From assembly GCF_002843235.3 (NCBI RefSeq), contig NZ_CP031123.2, forward strand, positions 806,001 to 870,000: DNA of 64,000 bases. The letters are read 5' to 3'. Shown piece by piece: positions 9,191 to 19,300 of this stretch. The notes beneath the pieces were generated by a model, which saw only the letters and a list, made by a program, of their open reading frames with translations, made no database searches and had not been told where the DNA came from. The position numbers and the translations under genes were made by a program. Numbering within the stretch: the first letter of the stretch is position 1; each line of letters starts with the position of its first letter. Source of the DNA: Providencia huaxiensis (lineage in GTDB: Bacteria > Pseudomonadota > Gammaproteobacteria > Enterobacterales > Enterobacteriaceae).

Positions 9191-10417
9191 TTATTGGTCA
9201 GTAGGGGAGGCTCGTAGGCCATCAGATTGTCGTCGGATGACTAACCACGAATAAATTAGGTTGAAGAGAACCAATGCCGCGGTGAAAAAGAATACGGCTC
9301 TGAAACCATAAGTTGCTGCGACAAAGGACCCCATTAATGGCCCTGTCACGTTGCCAACATCACGCAATGCTTGGTTATAGCTGAAAATACGTCCGGTTAC
9401 TTGGTGGGAAATATTATAGATAATTAACGTTTGTACCGCGGGTAGTAGTGCCGCATTCAGAGCCCCAAGCATAAATCGGAGAAAACCTAACTCCCAATAA
9501 CTACTCACTAGCCCCATTGGGAATAAGACAAAAATAGATGCGCCCAGCACGGCGAGTAAAACTTTTTCAGGGCCTATTCGGTCACTGAGTTTACCTAACA
9601 TGGGCGCACTGATTAAAGCCGCAACTCCAGGAATGGAAGCTATCACACCACTGACAAAGGCCAAGTTTTCAAGGGAATCAGATAAATCACGTACATAAAG
9701 CGTGATGACAGGGTTGATTGAGCCCATTGCAGCTTGAATAATCATGGTGGTAAAAAAGAGGCTGATTACTAAATTTTTATTACGTAAAGAGGCAAAAACT
9801 TGTTTGCTCGTTAATGCATCTTTGCGCGAAACCGGTGTAAAGCGTTCTCTGACATAAAAAAGCGTGACAAAAAAGCAGATAAACAGCACCGTTGCGGTAA
9901 TGAAAAAGACGGGGCGTAAGCCATACTGGTCAGCAAGAAAACCGCCAATGAGTGGGCCAATAAGTGCGCCACTTACGGCACCCGTAGCGAGGACGCCCAT
10001 AGCCCAACCACTTTTTTTCACGGGAATTTGAGTTGCAATCAGCGCGTTAGCATTAGGGACAAAGCCACCCAATAAACCTAATATGGCTCTTAAGGCTAAT
10101 AATTGCCAAATATTCTGCGCAAAGCCAATTAACACCATAACAATCGCCATGCCCAGCGCAGATCGCAATAGCATTAACTTTCGTCCCTTGCGATCGGATA
10201 ACCGACCCCAAAAAGGGGCGGCAATAGCAGAAAATAAGAAAGTGATACTAAAAACAGCGCCAGTCCATAAATTCAGCGAAGCATGGTCTTTGACGCCAAG
10301 TTCTTCAATATATAACGGGAGAAAAGGCATGATCAGGCTAAAGGCGGCGCCTGTTAAAAAACAGCCAAACCACACGACGTATAGGTTACGTTTCCAATAC
10401 TCTGTTTTTCCCGTCAT
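9191..10417 (-). CDS. mdtG: MFS drug efflux transporter MdtG
   Basis: Inner-membrane proton-driven exporter of the 12-helix DHA1 type; E. coli MdtG affects fosfomycin and deoxycholate tolerance. The 408-residue product matches MdtG along its length: [29 protein letters not shown] at the start (key part quoted as [10 protein letters not shown]), [39 protein letters not shown], and [13 protein letters not shown] TGRIFSYNQ. It sits next to lpxL as in E. coli. The start is odd: the ATG at 10417 lies in a partial copy of the ERIC end sequence that is repeated at 10423 and 10481. The N-terminus before WKRNL is shorter and different from E. coli, and only a weak ribosome binding site is seen. Confidence 0.9.
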   Translation of the reverse strand: MTGKTEYWKRNLYVVWFGCFLTGAAFSLIMPFLPLYIEELGVKDHASLNLWTGAVFSITFLFSAIAAPFWGRLSDRKGRKLMLLRSALGMAIVMVLIGFAQNIWQLLALRAILGLLGGFVPNANALIATQIPVKKSGWAMGVLATGAVSGALIGPLIGGFLADQYGLRPVFFITATVLFICFFVTLFYVRERFTPVSRKDALTSKQVFASLRNKNLVISLFFTTMIIQAAMGSINPVITLYVRDLSDSLENLAFVSGVIASIPGVAALISAPMLGKLSDRIGPEKVLLAVLGASIFVLFPMGLVSSYWELGFLRFMLGALNAALLPAVQTLIIYNISHQVTGRIFSYNQALRDVGNVTGPLMGSFVAATYGFRAVFFFTAALVLFNLIYSWLVIRRQSDGLRASPTDQ

Positions 10418-10422
10418 ATTTA

Positions 10423-10480
10423 TTTTTCCGTCATATTCAGCCCTACAGCGGTATTGGCTTCATTCAGCTCCCCGAGTTAC
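10423..10480. repeat. Left half of an ERIC element, tandem copy 1
   Basis: A 58-bp unit running from a TTTTTCCGTCATATTCAG edge to CCCGAGTTAC. It is about 86 percent identical to the next 58 bp by eye. It holds only the left arm of an ERIC element, so it is a partial duplication and not an independent full insertion. A further 18-bp fragment of the same edge (TTTTTCCCGTCATATTTA) lies at about 10405-10422 and contains the mdtG start codon. Confidence 0.8.
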
Positions 10481-10605
10481 TTTTTCCGTCATATTCAGTT
10501 CTACAGCGTTGTTGGCTTCAGTCAGCTACCCGAGTCACATACTTATGTATGCTCCTCGGGATATCTTCATTTTGCCGCCTAGCTGTAGACCCGACTATTT
10601 AGGGA
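10481..10605. repeat. ERIC/IRU repeat element
   Basis: About 125 bp matching the enterobacterial repetitive intergenic consensus, which is normally about 126-127 bp. The core CCCGAG-TCA-CATAC-TTAT-GTATG-CTC-CTCGGG forms a long hairpin, and the outer arms CTACAGC and GCTGTAG are inverted. The flanks (TCATATTCAG on the left, ACTATTTAG on the right) are the usual ERIC edges. ERICs are non-coding, transcribed, and can fold in RNA upstream of genes. This copy is upstream of mdtG and downstream of lpxL. Confidence 0.88.
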
Positions 10606-10870
10606 AAACAGTATGAAAAACAGCAAGAAAAGCATCATAAAAAAACAGTTGAAAAATCACGCCATATAGAGAGAACAGTATAAAAAACAGCAAGAAAAGC
10701 ATCATAAAAAACAGTTGAAAAATCACGCCATATTTAGAGAAAACAGTATAAAAAACAGCAAGAAAAACATCATAAAAAGCAGTTGAAAAATCACGCCATA
10801 TTTAGAGAAAACAGTATGAAAAACAGCAAGAAAATCATCATAAAAAAACAGTTGAAAAACCACGCCATAA
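10604..10870. repeat. Four tandem copies of a 67-68 bp repeat
   Basis: Units begin with GAAAACAGTA (GAGAACAGTA in copy 2) at 10604, 10671, 10739 and 10807, so the spacing is 67, 68 and 68 bp. Each runs through AACAGCAAGAAAA, CATCATAAAA, CAGTTGAAAAA and CACGCCATA. The copies differ at only a few positions. The link TATTTAGAGAAAACAG between units resembles the ERIC right edge plus its flank, so amplification probably began at the ERIC boundary. There is no coding frame across the array. Confidence 0.9.
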
Positions 10871-10891
10871 TTTATCTGATTACGCTAATGA

Positions 10892-11836
10892 TTAATGATG
10901 TATTTTATCTAAATCCCCATATAACGAAGGCTCCCCTTCAGGGCGTGTTTTAAAACGGCGATGTAGCCACATATATTGTTCTGGCGCTCTGAGGATCTCT
11001 TTTTCGATAATTTGGTTCATCATGGTTGCGGTAGCCAGATTATCTTCAATTGGGAAATCATCAATGGCAGGTTGAATGATGAGCTCATAGCCTTTACCTG
11101 CAGGTAAGCGCCTTGGGGTAAAGGGCACCACTAAAGGAGAGGCAAGACGCAAAATAATTTGTGAACCATTGGTCGTGGCCGCATTTTCTACAGCAAATAA
11201 CGGTGCAAATGTACTATTGCGAGGGCCGTAGTCATGATCTGGGGCATACCACAAAATTTCCCCATTTTTTAAGTCGCGCACCATGCCTTTCATATCTTTG
11301 CGATCTAACATATATTTGTTGGAACGTAACCGCCCACGGGTTTGTAGCCAATCAAGCAGGTCATTATCATTGGCGCGATATACACCGATCCCCGGATTTA
11401 ACATGCCAAAGGCACGCGCTCCAATTTCCAAGGTCAAAAAGTGAACGCCGAGGGCGATAATGCCTCTACCTGTTTGGCGAGCAGCAACCGCATTTTCTTC
11501 CCCAATGACGTTGACCCAGCGACGAACTCGCCAATCAGGCCAAAACCAAGCCATGCCCGTTTCAAATAAGCCCATGCCGACAGATTCAAAGTTTTTGTCG
11601 ACACAGCGTTGCCGCTCTTGCTCGCTCATGTCTGGAAAACATAATTGCAAATTGCGCTCTGCGACTTTCACCCGCTTTTTCAAAAAGCGTTTAGAAAATA
11701 ACCCTAAACGCGTTCCCATCCAATAAATGAGAGGATAAGGCAACAATACAAGAAGATATAATACGCCAATGCCTAGCCAAGTTAGCCAGTAACGAGGGTG
11801 GAGGAACCGTTTTTGAAATTTTGGAGCTAGTATCAT
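10892..11836 (-). CDS. lpxL: Kdo2-lipid IVA lauroyltransferase (HtrB)
   Basis: Inner-membrane acyltransferase that adds a lauroyl chain from acyl-ACP to Kdo2-lipid IVA in late lipid A synthesis. The 314 residues align with E. coli Lpx[25 protein letters not shown] is the N-terminal membrane anchor ([14 protein letters not shown] quoted as the diagnostic part). HFLTLE holds the catalytic His-x4-Glu, and [15 protein letters not shown] and [18 protein letters not shown] follow. LpxP is a close paralogue, but position beside mdtG and overall match favour LpxL. In E. coli the next gene is trhO; here a block of about 9.6 kb with ttr and metal-transport genes intervenes. Confidence 0.9.
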   Translation of the reverse strand: MILAPKFQKRFLHPRYWLTWLGIGVLYLLVLLPYPLIYWMGTRLGLFSKRFLKKRVKVAERNLQLCFPDMSEQERQRCVDKNFESVGMGLFETGMAWFWPDWRVRRWVNVIGEENAVAARQTGRGIIALGVHFLTLEIGARAFGMLNPGIGVYRANDNDLLDWLQTRGRLRSNKYMLDRKDMKGMVRDLKNGEILWYAPDHDYGPRNSTFAPLFAVENAATTNGSQIILRLASPLVVPFTPRRLPAGKGYELIIQPAIDDFPIEDNLATATMMNQIIEKEILRAPEQYMWLHRRFKTRPEGEPSLYGDLDKIHH

Positions 11837-11894
11837 TGTTATCCGAATATATTAGTCATAAATTAATAAAAAGGTATGATTAAACTATATCAAA

Positions 11895-12491
11895 TTATTC
11901 GTTTAAAGCGTTAATTGCCTGCATGGTGCTCATTAACTCAGCTAAGTTACGAACCGCCATTTTTTCCATGACTCGGGACCGATGAACCTCAACGGTACGT
12001 ACAGAAACACAGGCTGCCTCAGCAATTTCACGGTTAATTAAGCCTTGCAACACATAACCACAGATATCTTTTTCGCGAGGAGTGAGTGTGTCGTAGCGCT
12101 GCTGAATTAAATACCCTTCAGTGGCTTTGGTGGTTTGTGATTGAGCTTGTTTTAATGTTTTGGCAAGCAGCTGGCTATCAATGGGTTTTTGTAGAAAATC
12201 GACAGCACCGAGTTTCACTTGTTCCACAGCCATCGGGATATCGCCATGGCCAGACAAAAATATCACGGCCAATGTGCTTTGCTGCTCTCTAAGGTGTTGG
12301 TGAACTTGCCGGCCATCTAGCTTTGGCATGCGCATATCCAATAACACCACACCCTCTTGGTGTAGTGCTGCATTTTGGATAAATTTTTCACTGTCATTCC
12401 AAACAGTAACGCTATAGCCCAATGTTTCGAGTAAGAATTGGCAGGCATCCGTTACATCGGGGTCATCATCCACGAGATGGATCACTGGCAT
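11895..12491 (-). CDS. ttrR: Tetrathionate two-component response regulator TtrR
   Basis: FixJ-type response regulator of 198 residues. The receiver runs from VIHLVDDDPDVTDA through VVLLDMRMPKLDG (the Asp of LLDMRMP is the phosphate acceptor) to FLQKP with its conserved Lys. The C-terminal LuxR helix-turn-helix is LTPREKDICGYVLQGLINREIA...SVRTVEVHRSRVMEKM (quoted in outline). It is phosphorylated by TtrS and activates ttrBCA when tetrathionate is present. The ATG at 12491 is chosen because GAGG lies seven bases upstream; the open frame to 12599 is not family sequence. It follows ttrS on the same strand after a gap of about 125 bp. Confidence 0.9.
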   Translation of the reverse strand: MPVIHLVDDDPDVTDACQFLLETLGYSVTVWNDSEKFIQNAALHQEGVVLLDMRMPKLDGRQVHQHLREQQSTLAVIFLSGHGDIPMAVEQVKLGAVDFLQKPIDSQLLAKTLKQAQSQTTKATEGYLIQQRYDTLTPREKDICGYVLQGLINREIAEAACVSVRTVEVHRSRVMEKMAVRNLAELMSTMQAINALNE

Positions 12492-12617
12492 ACATATACC
12501 TCGTCGTGTAGAGGGTGACAAAATAAGGTGCTTTATATGACGAGCATTGATTATCGTAATGAAGCCATTGTCACATATAGTTAATGCGAATGTTATCAAT
12601 TACGTGGCAAAATATGC

Positions 12618-14375
12618 TTAATCCACGATTTTACTGTGATAATTGAAAATAAGTGTAACCATTAAGCCATGCAACCCATCATCACTCAGGTTATTTTCGA
12701 TACGAATATCCCCACCTTGGCTTTGGATCAAACGCTGGCAAATCACTAAACCTAACCCTAAGCCTTCTTTTTTAGTCGTGGCAAATGGCGTGATACCTTG
12801 CTCTAGTTGCTCGGAAGGCATTCCTCCCGCATTATCCTGCAAAACAAGTAAAAAATGCTGCTGTGAAAAATGAAACTCAAAACGCAGTAGCGTTGCGCCT
12901 GCTTGTAAACTGTTACTGATTAAATTGGAGAGCAATTGCTCAAGTAATGTGTCTGGCAACATCAGGGAGATGTCAGGGGTTTCAGGTAAGATTAACCTCG
13001 AATTGGGGTAGTGCTGGTCTGCGCGCAATAATTGCCAAATATGGTTAATAGCCTGTTTAACTGATTGTGGGTTTAATGCGACTGCGGGGTCATGGCCCGG
13101 TTTACCCGCCCAGAGACGTAAATTACGAATGATGTCGGCTCCACGTTGAGCTTGGTCGTCGATTTTAGTTAAAGCGCTAATTAATGGATGGCTTTCAGAC
13201 TCTTTAGTCAGGCGTAGAATGCACCCTTGGGCATAATGGCGGATTGCAGACAGCGGTTGGTTTAATTCATGGGCAAATCCAGAAGCCATTTCCCCCAAAA
13301 TATTTAACCGCTGCGCCTTTTGTAAATTAGCTTCTTGCTCTCGTAAGCGGTCATGTGCTTCTTCTAATTGGCGGCTGCGGCGCCTGACCAAAAAGGCAAT
13401 CCAAACATGGTTAATACCCAGTAAAACGAAAAATAATGCGACAAGGCTGATAGTGATTTGGTTTTGAATCGTCCAACTGACGATATCCTGCCAGATCTGG
13501 CGCTGTTGTGGGTGTTGGTTGACGTCTCTGAGCAAGGTTTCGACTTGAGTCACCGACGCTGGAGCTCCCCAACGCATAGCAGCTTTATCTGTTGATAATA
13601 ATGTTTTGGTCACTTTGTCGACCAAATTGTCTGGAACTTCACTTAAGGCGGCAAAAGACCAATTTGGATACAGTTCTGTGCTAGTTAAACAAGAGAGAGA
13701 GCTTGGGTGTTGAATTAATGGGCGAAATTGTGTTTTATCAATCAACCCTTCGCTATGCATGTTTTCTAATAAACAGACAGGAACTATAGCTGCGGATAAT
13801 GAATCATCACGCAGTGCGTATAATAATGCATCTGCAGGGAAGCCTAAAAATTGCATTTTAAAGTCTTTGGCAGCGTCGTATCCCATATCCCTTAACACTT
13901 TGTAACCTAACAAATAGCCACCAAAAGCATCAGGTGAAATTGCTCCGACTTTCTTGCCTATTAGGTTTTTAACGTCTGAAATATCACTCTCTTTACGAAC
14001 TAATATTAAGCTGCCAATAACATTACGCGTTGTGCTGTTGGGCTCCACGTCTGAGCGAAGGGAGAGCAACCAACGTAAATGATAGCGGTTATCTAACTGA
14101 ATAAATTGGGCAGGGTTCGTCAGCAAAAAATCAATCTTACGATTGGAAATCGCCTCTTTCATCTCATCTAAATTGAGAGGTTGTAATGTAAAACGCTCCC
14201 CAGGAATTGATTCATTGAGCGTATCAATCAAAGGCTGCCAATGAGATTGGGTAGAGCTTGGGCCGCGTAAGGCTAATACCCCAATAGTCCACTGGGCCGA
14301 AATTGCCGGCAAAGACCACGTCAGTAGCATGATTAACAGTATGTGATACAACGGCCTAGACGATTTTTTTAACAT
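12618..14375 (-). CDS. ttrS: Tetrathionate sensor histidine kinase TtrS
   Basis: Inner-membrane sensor kinase of 585 residues. After a signal or anchor segment (MLKKSSRPLYHILLIMLLTW) comes a periplasmic PhnD-like binding domain of roughly 270 residues, which detects tetrathionate. A membrane helix lies at about residues 305-330, then a short coiled coil (RRRSRQLEEAHDRLREQEAN in outline). The kinase core has the H-box FAHELNQPLSAIRHYAQG, the N-box LLSNLISNSLQAGA, and the G-boxes DNAGGMP and GLGLGLVICQRLI. It is divergent from ttrB, with a shared 250-bp promoter region. Confidence 0.92.
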   Translation of the reverse strand: MLKKSSRPLYHILLIMLLTWSLPAISAQWTIGVLALRGPSSTQSHWQPLIDTLNESIPGERFTLQPLNLDEMKEAISNRKIDFLLTNPAQFIQLDNRYHLRWLLSLRSDVEPNSTTRNVIGSLILVRKESDISDVKNLIGKKVGAISPDAFGGYLLGYKVLRDMGYDAAKDFKMQFLGFPADALLYALRDDSLSAAIVPVCLLENMHSEGLIDKTQFRPLIQHPSSLSCLTSTELYPNWSFAALSEVPDNLVDKVTKTLLSTDKAAMRWGAPASVTQVETLLRDVNQHPQQRQIWQDIVSWTIQNQITISLVALFFVLLGINHVWIAFLVRRRSRQLEEAHDRLREQEANLQKAQRLNILGEMASGFAHELNQPLSAIRHYAQGCILRLTKESESHPLISALTKIDDQAQRGADIIRNLRLWAGKPGHDPAVALNPQSVKQAINHIWQLLRADQHYPNSRLILPETPDISLMLPDTLLEQLLSNLISNSLQAGATLLRFEFHFSQQHFLLVLQDNAGGMPSEQLEQGITPFATTKKEGLGLGLVICQRLIQSQGGDIRIENNLSDDGLHGLMVTLIFNYHSKIVD

Positions 14376-14629
14376 ATTTGAGTTATTCGTTGCGTTAGAT
14401 CAATTTAGCTACGGGTATGTGGTAAACCACAATAGGGCAGTGGCTCCACTCTTCTTACAATGGCACTACAAGTTCTATCAAGGTAACCCAACTGGTTTAA
14501 AGAGAAATAACAATTTCAATGGTTATCTTAACGAGACTGTACCCATTGTCAATAACGCATGTAATACAAATAACATATTGATTAATAACTTTTATTTTCG
14601 CATTAGCAATGTCAATACTGGAGCCAATT
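14376..14629. promoter_or_regulatory. Divergent ttrS / ttrB control region
   Basis: The 254 bp between the divergent ttrS and ttrBCA starts should hold both promoters and the TtrR site. TTGCG-TTAG-ATCAA at 14390-14403 matches 8 of the 10 defined bases of an FNR/CRP-type palindrome. It lies only 15 bp from ttrS, so it could act on ttrS. FNR control of ttr is known in Salmonella. The TtrR site itself was not identified. Confidence 0.35.
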
Positions 14630-15367
14630 ATGGATCTGAGTAAACGAAAATTTCTACAACAAATTGGAGCCGTAACTGCGGGGGCATCATTAATTCCCAT
14701 CGCAGAAGCAGGGCTCAATTTTTCCCCAACACGCCGAGAAGGCAACCCAGAAAAACGTTATGGAATGTTGATTGATTTGCGCCGCTGTATTGGCTGCCAA
14801 TCCTGCACAGTAAGCTGCTCGGTTGAAAACCAAACGCCACAAGGCCAATTTAGAACGACAGTGAATCAATATCAAGTCGCAGTGAAAGGCGAAGAAGGGG
14901 TCACTAATGTGCTGTTACCTCGTTTATGTAACCACTGTGATAACCCTCCTTGTGTTCCTGTGTGTCCGGTTCAAGCGACTTTCCAACGGGAAGACGGCAT
15001 TGTTGTCGTTGATAACGAACGCTGTGTTGGCTGTGCTTACTGTGTGCAAGCCTGTCCATACGATGCGCGTTTTATCAACCACTCTACCCAAACTGCGGAT
15101 AAATGCACATTCTGCGCTCATCGCTTAGAAGTGGGCTTATTGCCAGCTTGTGTTGAATCCTGTGTGGGTGGCGCACGTATTATTGGGGATTTAAAAGACC
15201 CTAACAGTACAATTCGTAAAATGCTGACGGAGCACGAGGCTGAAATTAAAGTACTCAAACCGGAAAGTGGCACCTTACCACAAGTTTTCTATATTGGTTT
15301 AGATGATGCATTCGTACAGCCGCTGCAAGGCAAAGGGCAGCCCGCATTATGGCAGGAGGTGTTCTGA
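14630..15367 (+). CDS. ttrB: Tetrathionate reductase iron-sulfur subunit TtrB
   Basis: Periplasm-facing electron-transfer subunit that carries electrons from TtrC to TtrA. The 245 residues begin MDLSKRKFLQQIGAVTAG, a Tat-like leader with KRKFL in place of the classic RR pair. Four cysteine clusters of the NrfC/DmsB type follow: CIGCQSCTVSC, CNHCDNPPCVPVC, CVGCAYCVQACPYDA and CTFCAHRLEVGLLPAC, predicting four [4Fe-4S] centres. The start at 14630 has GGAG upstream; an earlier ATG at 14609 is less likely. The stop codon overlaps the ttrC start as TGATG, showing translational coupling. Confidence 0.92.
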   Translation: MDLSKRKFLQQIGAVTAGASLIPIAEAGLNFSPTRREGNPEKRYGMLIDLRRCIGCQSCTVSCSVENQTPQGQFRTTVNQYQVAVKGEEGVTNVLLPRLCNHCDNPPCVPVCPVQATFQREDGIVVVDNERCVGCAYCVQACPYDARFINHSTQTADKCTFCAHRLEVGLLPACVESCVGGARIIGDLKDPNSTIRKMLTEHEAEIKVLKPESGTLPQVFYIGLDDAFVQPLQGKGQPALWQEVF

Positions 15368-16395
15368 TGAATGGCCAAGTGACTTATATTTCAGAAATTA
15401 TGGCTCAGCCACAAGAGTTCTTCTGGCTTCCTTGGGCGGTACAATATTTCTTCTTCATTGGAATTGCGTCTTGTGCGGTACTGTACGCTTGTTACCTTCA
15501 TTGGAGAAACAAACCTGAAAACAGCCGCTTAGAGATGATCTCTGTATTTATTGCTATCACGATGGGGATCACTGCCCCGTTAGCATTAACCGCAGATTTA
15601 CACCAAACCGCAAGGGTATGGCATTTCTACGCACATCCAACAATGTGGTCTTGGATGTGGTGGGGCTCTGTGTTACTACCATTATTCACCACATTTATTG
15701 GTTTATATTTTGTCGCGTTAGTGGTGAAACTGATTTGGAAAAAAGAGTTTAAAGCAACGCGTTGGGTAGCCTTGCTGGCTGCGCTTTCAGCGATCGGCTT
15801 ATTGTTATATACCGGCCGTGAAGCCTCAGTGTTAAATGCACGTCCAATTTGGTATAGCTGGTGGATACCCGTATTGATGTTCCTGAGTGCTCTACAAGTC
15901 TTACCTGCTTTGATTGGTTTAGGGGCACGCCGTGAACCTCAATATCAAAATCGCTTAGCCCGCTTCCAAGTGGTGACATTATTGCTGTTCGCCGTGTGTT
16001 TTGCGCTATGGCTCTCAGGTGATACGACTTCAGGTATTGCCGTGCGCCAACAGTTAGATACAGCAAGCCCTGGGTGGTGGATGTTGATGGGAGTTTGTGC
16101 ATTGTGGGTAATCACTTTTGCGATGTCCGTCAGTAATTTAAAAGCGACTCGCTCCATCCCATATATCACTATTTTAGCCTTAGTTTCAATGGCTTTTGCT
16201 TGGACGTTACGTTGGATTTTCCTGATGGAAGTTCAAGCGGTTCCAAAATATAACATTATCGCCAATCCATACCATTTCCCATTGGGAACAGATGGATTAC
16301 TGGCTATCGTCGGTACATTCGGTTTATGGATTGCGTTAACAATTATTGTTCGTGAAGGTGTTCGCTGGTTTGCGAGGAGAGTGCAACATGGCTAA
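15367..16395 (+). CDS. ttrC: Tetrathionate reductase membrane subunit TtrC (NrfD family)
   Basis: Integral inner-membrane quinol-oxidising subunit of 342 residues, with about nine hydrophobic segments in the NrfD/PsrC pattern, for example YFFFIGIASCAVLYACYLHW. Electrons from menaquinol pass to TtrB and then TtrA. The start overlaps the ttrB stop (TGATG) and has a GGAGGTG ribosome binding site. The 3' end overlaps ttrA by eight bases. Tight overlaps on both sides show that ttrB, ttrC and ttrA form one transcript, as in Salmonella. Confidence 0.9.
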   Translation: MNGQVTYISEIMAQPQEFFWLPWAVQYFFFIGIASCAVLYACYLHWRNKPENSRLEMISVFIAITMGITAPLALTADLHQTARVWHFYAHPTMWSWMWWGSVLLPLFTTFIGLYFVALVVKLIWKKEFKATRWVALLAALSAIGLLLYTGREASVLNARPIWYSWWIPVLMFLSALQVLPALIGLGARREPQYQNRLARFQVVTLLLFAVCFALWLSGDTTSGIAVRQQLDTASPGWWMLMGVCALWVITFAMSVSNLKATRSIPYITILALVSMAFAWTLRWIFLMEVQAVPKYNIIANPYHFPLGTDGLLAIVGTFGLWIALTIIVREGVRWFARRVQHG

Positions 16396-19300
16396 ATTCT
16401 CAAGACGTCAATGGCTTAAAGGTGGTTTGGTTGTCGGTGGTATCGCATTATTTGGTGCAAGCTACCGTGATGTTGCCAAACGTGCAGTCGATGGTCTGGT
16501 TAATGGTACGTCAGGTAAAGTCACTCTTGATCGCATCAATGGTAACTCTTTACGCCCTGAAGGACAGGCGCTGAAAGGCTGGCAAGAAAATCCAGAACAA
16601 GTGGTTGCGATGACACAGTGTTTTGGTTGTTGGACTCAGTGTGGTATTCGTGCTCGTGTCGATACAGCAAAAAATGAAGTATTGCGTATTGCGGGGAACC
16701 CTTATCACCCACTTTCCCATGAAGAGCACTTTCCTTATGGTATGCCGCTGAAAACCGCATTTAACAAAATGAGCGGTGAGTCAGGCCTCGAGCACCGTTC
16801 TACTGCCTGTGCTCGCGGTGCGACGTTAATGGAAGGCTTAACAAGCCCATTGCGTATTCTAGAGCCGATGAAACGTGTTGGTAAACGTGGGGAAGGCAAA
16901 TGGGAGCGCATCAGCTTTGAACAATTAATTAAAGAAGTGGTTGAAGGGGGCGATCTATTTGGTGAAGGGCACGTGGATGGCTTACGGGCAATTCGTGATT
17001 TAGAAACGCCTTTAGACCCATCTCAACCTAAATTAGGCCCAAAAGCTAACCAATTATTAGTGACCAACGCAGGTGATGACGGCCGTGATGGCTTTATCCG
17101 CCGCTTTGCTCAAAATGCCTTTGGTAGTAAAAACTTCGGTGCCCACGGTTCTTATTGTGGACTGGCTTACCGTGCTGGCTCCGGTGCACTGATGGATGAT
17201 TTGGACAAAAATGCCCACGTTAAACCTGATTGGGATAATGTCCGCTTCGCTCTGTTCCTCGGCACATCGCCTGCGCAATCAGGTAACCCATTTAAGCGCC
17301 AAGGCCGCCAGTTAGCGACAGCGCGTTTGCGCGATTCATTTAACTATGTGGTGGTTTCACCTGCATTACCATTAACGACGACTTTAGCGAATGACCACGG
17401 TCACTGGGTGCCGGTGCAACCGGGCACTGATGCCGCGTTAGTGATGGGGATGATCCGTTGGATCATCGAAAATGAGCGTTATAATGCAAAATACCTCAGC
17501 GTGCCAAGTGAAAAATCCATGGAAGCAGCGGGGGAGAAAAGCTGGACTAACTCAACCCATTTAGTGATTACGGATGATAACCACCCATTAGCAGGCAAAT
17601 TGTTAATTTCTTCTTATATCACAGGAGAAGGTGACAATGAGAAAGCCTATTTAGTGCAAGATGCTGCGGGTGAGTTAAAACTGGCGGATGAAGCCCCTAC
17701 GGCTGAGCTGTTTGTGACACGCCAAGTGACCTTGCACGATGGCAGTGAAGTGACCGTTAAATCCAGCTTCCAGTGTTTAAAAGAAGCGGCAAACCGTATG
17801 ACGTTGGAAGAGTACAGCCAGCGTTGCCATGTTCCAGTAAAAACCATTGAATCACTCGGTAAAGCATTAACTTCTTATGATAGAAAAGCCGCGGTTATCT
17901 CCCATGGCGGTATGATGGGCGGTAATGGTTTCTACACTGCATGGTCAGTTATCATGCTTAACGCATTGATTGGTAACTTAAACTTAAAAGGCGGTGTCTC
18001 TGTTGGTGGCGGTAAATTCAACGGGGAAAACGATGGACCACGTTATAAAATTGCCAGTTATAAAGGTAAAGTGAAACCTAAGGGTGTGGTGTTATCGCGC
18101 AGTAATGAAGTGTATGAAAAGTCAGATGAATTCAAAGCGCGCCAAGCGGCAGGTGAAAGCCCATATCCTGCAAAAGCGCCTTGGTACCCGTTTGCGAAAG
18201 GCCAACTGACCGAGCAACTAGCATCTGCCTTGATGGGGTACCCCTACGCACTGAAAGCGTGGATCACCAATATGACTAACCCTGTATACGGTATCGCAGG
18301 TATTCGTCAGGTGATGGAAGAAAAACTGAAAGACCCAAAACATTTACCGCTGATTATTGGTATTGATGCCTTTATGAATGAAACCACGGCATTAGCAGAT
18401 TATATTGTGCCGGATACCCATAATTTCGAAAGTTGGGGGTTCAGCGCACCCTGGTCTGGTGTGCAGGTCAAAGCCAGTACGGCACGTTGGCCAATTGTTG
18501 AGTCACGTACAGCTAAAACCGCGGATGGCCAGCCGGTTTCGATGGAAAGTTTCTGTATCGCTGTAGCGAAAGAACTTAATTTACCAGGCTTTGGCGATAA
18601 CGTGATTGAGGACATGGATGGCAACATGCATTCACTCAATACAGCGGAAGACTATTACTTAAGAGTGGCTGCCAATATGGCATGGTTAGGGGAAAAACCA
18701 GTCCCTGAAGCCGCAACAGAAGATATCCAAATCAGTGGCGTGGAGCGCATTTTACCGGCTATTACGCGGACTTTAAAACCGGAAGAAGTGCGTCGTGTTG
18801 CCTATATTTTCACACGCGGTGGTCGTTTTGCACCTTATGAAAAAGCATGGGATGGCGATGCAACAGGCCCTCAGTGGAAAAAAGGCCTACAAATTTGGAA
18901 CCCAACGGTGGCAATTAACCGCCATGCTATAACCGGTGAGCGCTATAGTGGTTGCCCGACCTATTATCCACCACGTATGGCAAATGGCGATGATGTGAAT
19001 ACGGTATTCCCAGAAAAAGAGTGGCCGTTGAAACTGATGTCATTTAAATCCCATGTCATGAGCAGTTCAACGACTGTTATTGAACGTTTACGCCATGTGA
19101 AACCGACGAACCTTGTTGCTATCCACCCGGATGACGCTGCGAGAATGGGGGTAACACATGGAGATTGGATCCGCATCACCACTCCGGGTGGCCATGCTGA
19201 AGCCCAAGTGAGTGTTCTTGATGGCGTAATGCCTGGTGTGCTGGCAATTGAACATGGCTATGGACACACAGAAATGGGGGCGAAGCAGCATTATCTTGAT

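Noticed and set aside
10083..10616. A 177-codon plus-strand ORF over the mdtG 5' end and ERIC
   Set aside because: It is antisense to conserved mdtG codons and crosses the ERIC; the protein has no coherent composition.
10604..10870. The 67-68 bp repeats as a CRISPR array
   Set aside because: The units are contiguous and nearly identical throughout, with no constant-repeat/variable-spacer pattern and no cas genes nearby.
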